DNA of 26,409 bases from the NCBI GenBank assembly GCA_000934385.1, contig KN880737.1, positions 1 through 26,409 on the forward strand. Direction: 5' to 3'. Position numbers and translations under genes: made by a program. This DNA is from Cylindrobasidium torrendii FP15055 ss-10 (lineage: Eukaryota > Basidiomycota > Agaricomycetes > Agaricales > Physalacriaceae). Under the pieces are notes generated by a model that was not told the DNA's origin, did no database searches, and worked only from the letters and a program-made list of their open reading frames with translations. Positions 21,067 to 26,409 of the stretch are shown piece after piece (the stretch's first letter is position 1; each line of letters starts with the position of its first letter).

Positions 21067-22080
21067 CTGTAATTACGCATGTAGTAGGGAAGCCGCGCAT
21101 GTCGTGTAAGACTGTACTACTGGCGACTCAACATGGACAATACTTTTTTGACGAGTGGTCGTGGACATTGAGGAAAATCATCCAGAAGGGTCACTGTGGC
21201 AGTGGCCCGTTCTGCCAGTGGGTGGATGCGGTCTACGACGAGCTTTCTTCGCAGCACTCCCGCAGCAAAGGAACACGAGATTGATATTCTTTCCCTTATC
21301 CTGACGAGGAAGATGAGGAGTACTAAGTAACAATTGATGAATGTGTGTATTTTAATGATCACATTGAGGTCTCTATACTATTGCTATACTATCTCCTTGC
21401 AGTGTTCCTGTACATCATCAATCAAATCTGACCGACTTGACATCACACAGTTTTTTTTAGTTTTACTTTCGCGATTTTGACAAATTGGCAAATGGGAGCA
21501 GCGATCTGTAATAATAATGTACGTCGGCAATATGCGCCCAGTAACCACGAAATGGTCTGCGGTACCATTCGGGTTATGTATAAGAAATGTTTGATTGCAA
21601 TTCGTGAGCTTGTTCATGGTGCAACATTCTCAGATTCGACGGGTCCGCTGAACGCACAACAGAAAAAAAAAGTGAAATCATAAGGACATCGGACTGAAAA
21701 AAATCACTATGAGGCCGTACTGTGAGCGCTCGGGATATGCACACTTCCCAACAGAATTCAGCAAAATGCTGCACAAGGAACTGTGGGTAAGCTGAAGGAC
21801 TTTTCACACGTCCTTAACTAAGCTTGAAAGGTGCGGTGTCGGATAGCGTTGAAGTAATCAGCCTGGTGGAGTGGGCCTGAGGATATCTCAACCTCGAAGG
21901 CGGAATGTATGTGATAGTGTCTGTCTACTGCGTCTACAGAATGCCCAAACAAAGCCAAACCTGGCGTCGGTGTAGGTTCGTTCCAACTTCCAAGCCCCTC
22001 CGCTCGTAGGTTCGGTTCAATGTCTGGATCGAGCCGGACAAGTACCCGTTGCCAAAGGGCTTGCTCCGAACCTAGCGTCG
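21067..22080. other. Intergenic region between kinase D and the MYND gene
   Basis: About 1 kb without a recognised gene. It has AT-rich stretches near 21450-21700 and, at about 21961-22095, short direct and inverted repeats around TAGGTTCG and GCGTCGGTG. The missing 5' part of the MYND gene could lie in its right half, but no convincing exon was found. Confidence 0.45.
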
Positions 22081-23382
22081 GTGAGGCTGCCGGGTTCCCT
22101 AGAACGTGTGCAACATTCCGGCTTCAAGATTATAATTATAAACACTTTCGCTGTCAGATTTAACTGGAGTCGTGCATTCTGGATTGACAAAAGTAACATG
22201 TACATGCAAGTCGTTCCCGAGGTCCATCGCATTCTCAACCAAGCTCCCTTCATTTCACTCGCATGCCGTGCGCTACGTCGGATTGCGCATCTCGACTATG
22301 TCCGAGAGGGCCTCCCACCGACAGAACCGATGGGAATCGTTAACGACATTCTCACCTTCATTTGCGACACCCTCTACAGCGCCGAAAATGTCGCTGAAGT
22401 CTTGCAAGGCCGTGCGATTATCAGCCTGTTGCGGATCGAGGCTGCCGCTGCGAAGATTGGTGGAGGGACGTACGACCAAGGCCGCGAAGTCAACAGGGTC
22501 TCGGTGTGCATCTTGGACGGCCTTGCACCATTCCTCATCCTAGATTTGCCTTCGTGTCATCGCGCTTTTGAGCGCAGCTTTTGTTATATCGACCAACACA
22601 TGGACGAGGGGTCGACCGCACCGACAGGGCTACGAGTCAAACTGGAGGGTATGCGGAAGAGTAGGACTGCTCTCAGTGGCCAGCTATGGGCGTGCAGCAA
22701 TGCAGAGGTAAGCATCACGTCTTATTGTCCGCTCCTACCCTTCTAGTTCATGTTGCTGACAATAACTAGTGTCCTCAGCGCGCAGACACATCGAGTTGCG
22801 AGTCGCGATACTGGCGCTGCGCGGGGTGCGGAGTCGCGGAATACTGCTCGACGGCCTGTCAGCGCAAGGATTGGAAAGATGGACATGCACAGCAGTGCCC
22901 CCAAATCCAGACAGCCCAACGAGGTCAATACTCCCATTACTGTCCCTTGCGTGATACTTGACTGACATTTCGCTACCAGAACGACCCTCGCACGTACCAC
23001 CATGCTCCCGCGACATGCAGGCCCTCTTCATGCAATGCAAACGAGTCCTGTCGCCGACTATTCGAGAAATGAAATCCCCGCAAAACGGCTCGGCAACCAT
23101 AACGGAATTCTCGTTCGTCAATGGAGGTCACCTCAAAGTGGCCTACAAGACAATAACCAACGTGAACCAGTTCAATGCTGCGTCGAAGGTGCGTCTAGTG
23201 TCTGGGGACTCCAAGGCAATGTTTGTCCTTGGAATTCCGGGACAAAATGTACGCATGGTGGTGGATTTGGAGGATATGCTAAAGGGTGTGTATTCGCCAA
23301 GCATTTCAATGCTATGTACATAGGTGAAGATGTCTTGAAGTCTGTCAGACATGATTTATTTGTTTTCTTGGGGTCGCAGTAA
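22081..23382 (+). CDS. MYND-type zinc finger protein, 5' end uncertain
   Basis: Exons that can be read are 22081-22707 (start uncertain), 22770-22923, 22980-23285 and 23324-23382, about 381 aa with this start. Splicing after NAE brings together a complete MYND finger: CSNAEC, then RCAGCGVAEYC, STAC and QRKDWKDGHAQQC, matching the C-C, C-C, C-C, H-C pattern. MYND fingers usually bind short proline-containing peptides in partner proteins; many agaricomycete MYND proteins are of unknown role. The helical region before the finger resembles the repeat-rich part of such proteins but is shorter than usual, so the gene may be 5'-truncated. ATGs at 22081 and 22199 are both possible. The last intron (38 nt) is very short; without it the protein would end at 23323. 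The neighbours give no functional clue. Confidence 0.7.
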
Positions 23383-23497
23383 TCAAAGGACCCTTCGTCT
23401 TGATGCGTGTGTAACTATTACTTCCAATCCACATAATGGTGCAGGATGAACGCATGCAACCCGCCTACGAGCACCAAAACCGGAACGATTCTAGGCT

Positions 23498-23574
23498 AGG
23501 TGTCAAATGTGTATGCGTAGGTGACGAATGCAAGTCGAATGCATAGGTGTCGAATGTGTATGCGTATGCGTATG
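23498..23574 (+). repeat. Short tandem repeat built on AGGTGTCGAATGTGTATGCGT
   Basis: Units begin at 23498, 23519 and 23545 (21, 26 and 21 bp). The first and third are almost identical, and the array ends in extra copies of ATGCGT. Confidence 0.7.
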
Positions 23575-23910
23575 TTAATTAACCACGGCCGCGGTGCGTC
23601 TTCTACGCGTGGGATTCACCCGTGAGCGTACCAGACTCTAGTCTAGTCCAATCCGCCTCACAGCAGTGCGTCCTCACGGTGGTTGATAACTACATACTAT
23701 ATATCATCATATAATATATGTAAGAACTTGAAGGCGTATCTCCAAGCCCGTTTGCTGAACACCCGAGTCCGGTCGCTGAGGTACATCCGAGTCCATTCCC
23801 TTTCCCTCAATCCAAACGAGTTTAAATCCCACTACTGGCGCTGCTTGCTCGGAGCTTGTGTCAGCAGGGCGGTTCCCAACTTAAGCCTACGGCCGGCGGT
23901 GTTTCCTAGC

Positions 23911-24019
23911 CCACAGTCGGGTCGGCGGGTCTCCCAAACCACGCTCGGCGGGTTCTCCAAACCACGGTCGGGTCGGCGGGTTCCCAAGCCCACGCTCGGC
24001 ATAGCCACGCTCGGCTCAG
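23911..24019 (+). repeat. Degenerate GC-rich tandem repeat
   Basis: Units starting CCAC-GTCGG or CCACGCTCGG begin at 23911, 23939, 23962, 23990 and 24005 (spacing 28, 23, 28, 15 bp). They share the core TCGGGTCGGCGGGT with partial losses. Confidence 0.7.
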
Positions 24020-24192
24020 CCGCAAGTCGACTCCGTAGCTCCCACCCCGGCTCGCTCACTTGAAGCCGGCATATTCCTTCAACGTCGACGCGGCGTTCTT
24101 CGCTTGGACGCCGCGGAAGTGGGGGTTTTCCTCCTTCCTCGGTCGGAATTTTTTGTCTGCCAGTGCAAAAGGAGTCGGTGGTCTTGTACTAT

Positions 24193-24318
24193 ATGTAGTT
24201 GGCGGTTTTGAGAGATTCTTTGTATGTACTAGTATGTAGTTGAGAGATTCCTTGTATGCGGTCTCGAGATTCTTGTATGTAGAATTGTGATTCTTGCATG
24301 TAGTATCGAGATTCACGT
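24193..24318 (+). repeat. 21-22-bp tandem repeat
   Basis: Regular units start at 24234, 24256, 24277 and 24298 (22, 21, 21, 21 bp), with two irregular units from 24193. The consensus is near ATGTAGT-TCGAGATTCTTGT. On the minus strand it reads as seven-residue repeats such as YYMQESQ and FYIQESR, an effect of the period. Confidence 0.75.
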
Positions 24319-24647
24319 CCTTCGGAAACCGCAAGTCCCTTCAAGTCATCGGCCATTTGTGTTGTGCATCCAACTCCACTGTCACGGTCATCTTGATTTT
24401 TGCGAGCGTTGATTTTATTGCTGGAAACCATATGTAGGCTAGTTTTTGGAATGTGAAATGCAGCGCTTTCCTCGGATATGTAACTTGTCGACTCTTGCAC
24501 TGGGCCGCGCCTTCAATAGGCATGCAGTTACTTGTCGTGGTCTCCACCAAGACGCGCCTGAGACTAAAATCCAAACCCTGGTTTGGATCCTGCACTCGCA
24601 GTATTGCAAGCAAGGCCCAAAGCACAAAATCCGACGCGTCTAACAAC

Positions 24648-24776
24648 AACACATAGAAACAAGACTTGTTCCACCGTAACACATAGAATTCAGACTTGTC
24701 CGACCGTAACACACAGAATTAAGTCCAACCGTAACACACAGAATTAAACCTTGTCCAACAACACATAAAATTAAGC
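24648..24776 (+). repeat. About 30-bp tandem repeat, 4.5 units
   Basis: Units begin with AACACATAGAATT or AACACACAGAATT and end with TTGTCCGACCGT or similar. The first two are 30 bp, later ones 25 and 28 bp, with a partial last copy. Confidence 0.75.
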
Positions 24777-24910
24777 AAAAAATGAAGAAGAGGATACATA
24801 GGCTACAATACACACGTGTATGAATGACCTTGGGGGCGATGGGTATAGAAACCAGAAAGGAAAAAGGAGAAAGAGAAAGGAAAGTCTATGAGTGCACGTA
24901 TCGTCCAGCT

Positions 24911-25001
24911 TGACGACAGCGCCAGCTACGTCCTGACGACGGCTTCAGCTGCGACTTCCTGACGACGGCGCCAGCCACTTCCTGACGACGGCACTACTTC
25001 C
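24911..25001 (+). repeat. 23-26-bp tandem repeat overlapping the DUF4112 stop codon
   Basis: Units starting TGACGACGGC begin at 24911, 24934, 24960 and 24983. The core is TGACGACGGCGCCAGCCACT followed by TCC. The DUF4112 stop codon (24996-24994) lies inside the last unit, so unit changes could alter the C terminus. Confidence 0.75.
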
Positions 25002-25898
25002 TCACAGCGACAGCAGACTCTGACGAATCCACATTCTCCACAAACTTTCCCTTTGGCTGCGGACGAATCCAAGACGACAGCCTGCTCCGCGACTTCGGCG
25101 GCGGCGCCTGCTCCTGCTCCCCCTGCGCACTCGTCCCCGCCTCAATCGTCTCCCCGGGCGTCTTCCCACTCCCCGGCTTAACCTGCGCGACATCCCCCGC
25201 CGCAACACCCTTCGCCACCATCCGCTTACTCCCTTTACTATCCCCATCCTTCGCCGCGCGCGCGACGGCCTCTGGATCCTGCCCCTGCGCCTGCAACTTC
25301 AAATACTCCTCCCCCCTAATCCTCAAAAACTCCTCGAGTAAGGCAGCGTTCCGGGAATTCGCCTTCCACATCGCAAGGACCACGTCCCCCGCAATCGGCA
25401 CCAACCCCACCCCAGCGGAAACAGCGTTATTGAAGAGCATGCGGCGGAGGAGCCATCCGGGGATATCCGCCTTCCTTGCCTTTCGGACGACGAGGGTGTA
25501 GTTGAGGGTGGCGTCGGCGATGTCGCCTAGGCCGGGGACGATCCCGATGAGGAAGGTCCAGCCGAATTGGAGCCCGCAGAGGGAGAAGCCTTTGTCGAGG
25601 TAGTGCGCGCGGCGGGAGACGGATTTGAGGATTTTGGCGTCGCGTTTGGAGAGGCCGGGGGGGAGGGTGCGCTGCCGACGGCGTCAGCCAGGCCAAAGAA
25701 AAGAGAAGGAAAAAGGGGGGGTGAAGTTATGGAAGCTAAGAGGAAGGAAGGAAGAGGAGGGGAGAAACGCACCTTTCGTCTCCGCTCGACGCCTTTACTG
25801 TCTTTGTACGTCTCGTAGTACGGGTCTGCAGGAGAATACGACTCCATGTGTTTCTCAAACAGCTTCTGCCCAGCCATCTTTGCAAGTGATTTGCTCAT
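24994..25898 (-). CDS. DUF4112 domain protein
   Basis: Two exons on the minus strand, 25898-25773 and 25671-24994, give 267 aa; the intron is 101 nt, longer than others in the window. The domain starts at MAGQKLFEKHM and ADPYYETYKDSKG. It continues through RTLPPGLSKRDAKILKSV, RRAHYLDKGFSLCG, the hydrophobic FGWTFLIGIVPGLGD, KADIPGWLLRRM and a second hydrophobic stretch (SAGVGLVPIAGDVVLAMW), then RNAALLEEFLRIRGEEYL. From about residue 165 the tail is low-complexity, rich in Gly, Ser, Lys and Gln. DUF4112 proteins are widespread in fungi and bacteria; their biochemical role is not established, and the two hydrophobic stretches suggest membrane association. The start was chosen as the only ATG giving the full domain. 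Confidence 0.9.
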
Positions 25899-26050
25899 CC
25901 TGTCCGCGAGGTTCGTTCAGCAGCGTTTCTTCGTGTTTAATCTCGGTGATGCCAGTCGCGGTCGTAGTATTGGCGCTGGCCGCGTTGTGAGTGGTAAGTG
26001 TGTGGAAGGTGGTGGCAGGTGGGTAGGCAACGGAAGACACTGCTTTCACA

Positions 26051-26086
26051 GACGTCACTGATGATCGACAAAGCCTTCTGACGTCA
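26051..26086. promoter_or_regulatory. Paired CRE-like sites upstream of the DUF4112 gene
   Basis: GACGTCA at 26051-26057 and a full TGACGTCA palindrome at 26079-26086 lie 153 and 181 bp upstream of the DUF4112 ATG. TGACGTCA is the classic site for CREB/ATF-type bZIP factors, which in fungi include Atf1-like stress regulators. Binding here is inferred only. Confidence 0.45.
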
Positions 26087-26242
26087 GTAGGTCCATCGAG
26101 CGCGTACACGAGCTATTTCGAGAACGACCACCGCGTCAAGGACTCGTAGCTCTCTGCATATTCGGAACGCAAAGCACTCGAGTACGCTGGACTGAACTGA
26201 CAGCGCCCCTCTTACAGGCCCCGGGAAACTCCCCTATAGGTT

Positions 26243-26362
26243 CAGCCCAGTTAAGATATTTGGGAGCCCGATTTGGACGAAATCCTCAGCCCAAGTTAAG
26301 ATATTTGGGAGCAAATTTTCGAAATCCTCGGCCCAATGTAAGATATTTGGCGGCCCAGTAAG
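26243..26362 (+). repeat. About 43-bp tandem repeat, 2.8 units
   Basis: Units begin at 26243, 26287 and 26329 (44, 42 and a partial third). Each contains CAGCCCA or CGGCCCA followed by TAAGATATTTGG, and the first two end with GAAATCCT. No gene was seen from 26110 to the window end. Confidence 0.8.
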
Positions 26363-26409
26363 GAAGTTGAGCGGGCAATGAGTGGTGGCGTGGGCATTGG
26401 TCGGAGACT

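Larger units (their letters stand above)
23383..24910. other. Minisatellite-rich intergenic region
   Basis: No gene is recognised. Several unrelated tandem repeats fall within 1.5 kb (separate entries). Open frames on both strands at 23683-24712 run through the repeats and show repeat-derived sequence only. Confidence 0.6.

Noticed and set aside
23683..24712. Open frames on both strands, up to 126 aa
   Set aside because: They run through minisatellites on both strands and contain only repeat-derived residues.
24193..24776. CRISPR-like array
   Set aside because: Units are directly adjacent and degenerate, without unique spacers of constant length, in a eukaryotic context.

Overview
The window looks like nuclear DNA of a filamentous basidiomycete, most likely an agaricomycete (an inference; the order cannot be fixed from here). 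Every recognised gene is split by short GT-AG introns, mostly 44-62 nt and often with a CTNAC-type branch site. The gene set (SRPK-like kinases in multiple copies, a FEN1/XPG-like PIN nuclease, a sedolisin, a MYND protein, a DUF4112 protein) is typical of such genomes.

Layout from left to right. Minus strand: SRPK-like kinase A (cut by the window edge), kinase B, and an intact 532-residue FEN1/XPG-like nuclease, X1. After about 1.5 kb without a recognised gene come, on the plus strand, a secreted sedolisin-type tripeptidyl peptidase (561 aa), kinase C (410 aa), the COPII coat gene SEC24 (907 aa, with an N-terminal WW domain), a decayed second copy of the nuclease (X2), a stretch holding a 0.5-kb element with terminal inverted repeats, kinase D (408 aa) and a MYND-finger gene whose 5' end is unclear. 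The right end holds a cluster of unrelated minisatellites and a minus-strand DUF4112 gene (267 aa) with two CRE-like palindromes upstream.

The most distinctive structure is a local kinase/nuclease duplication. X1 and X2 with their flanks form inverted-repeat arms of about 1.9 and 1.8 kb around a 9.7-kb core that carries the sedolisin, kinase C and SEC24. Each X copy is followed by a kinase in the same orientation (X1 to B, X2 to D). The 5' flanks pair A with C and B with D, while the coding exons of A and B most resemble each other. This suggests block duplication, inversion and later exchange between tandem copies. All four kinases keep five exons, identical splice phases and all core kinase residues. 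X1 keeps all seven acidic positions of the FEN1 family, whereas X2 has several frameshifts, one of which removes part of the PYEAEA active-site motif.

SEC24 is a housekeeping gene enclosed in this unstable neighbourhood, and the sedolisin is a degradative secreted enzyme. Nothing in the sequence proves that the kinases and nuclease work together, but their repeated linkage is worth testing.
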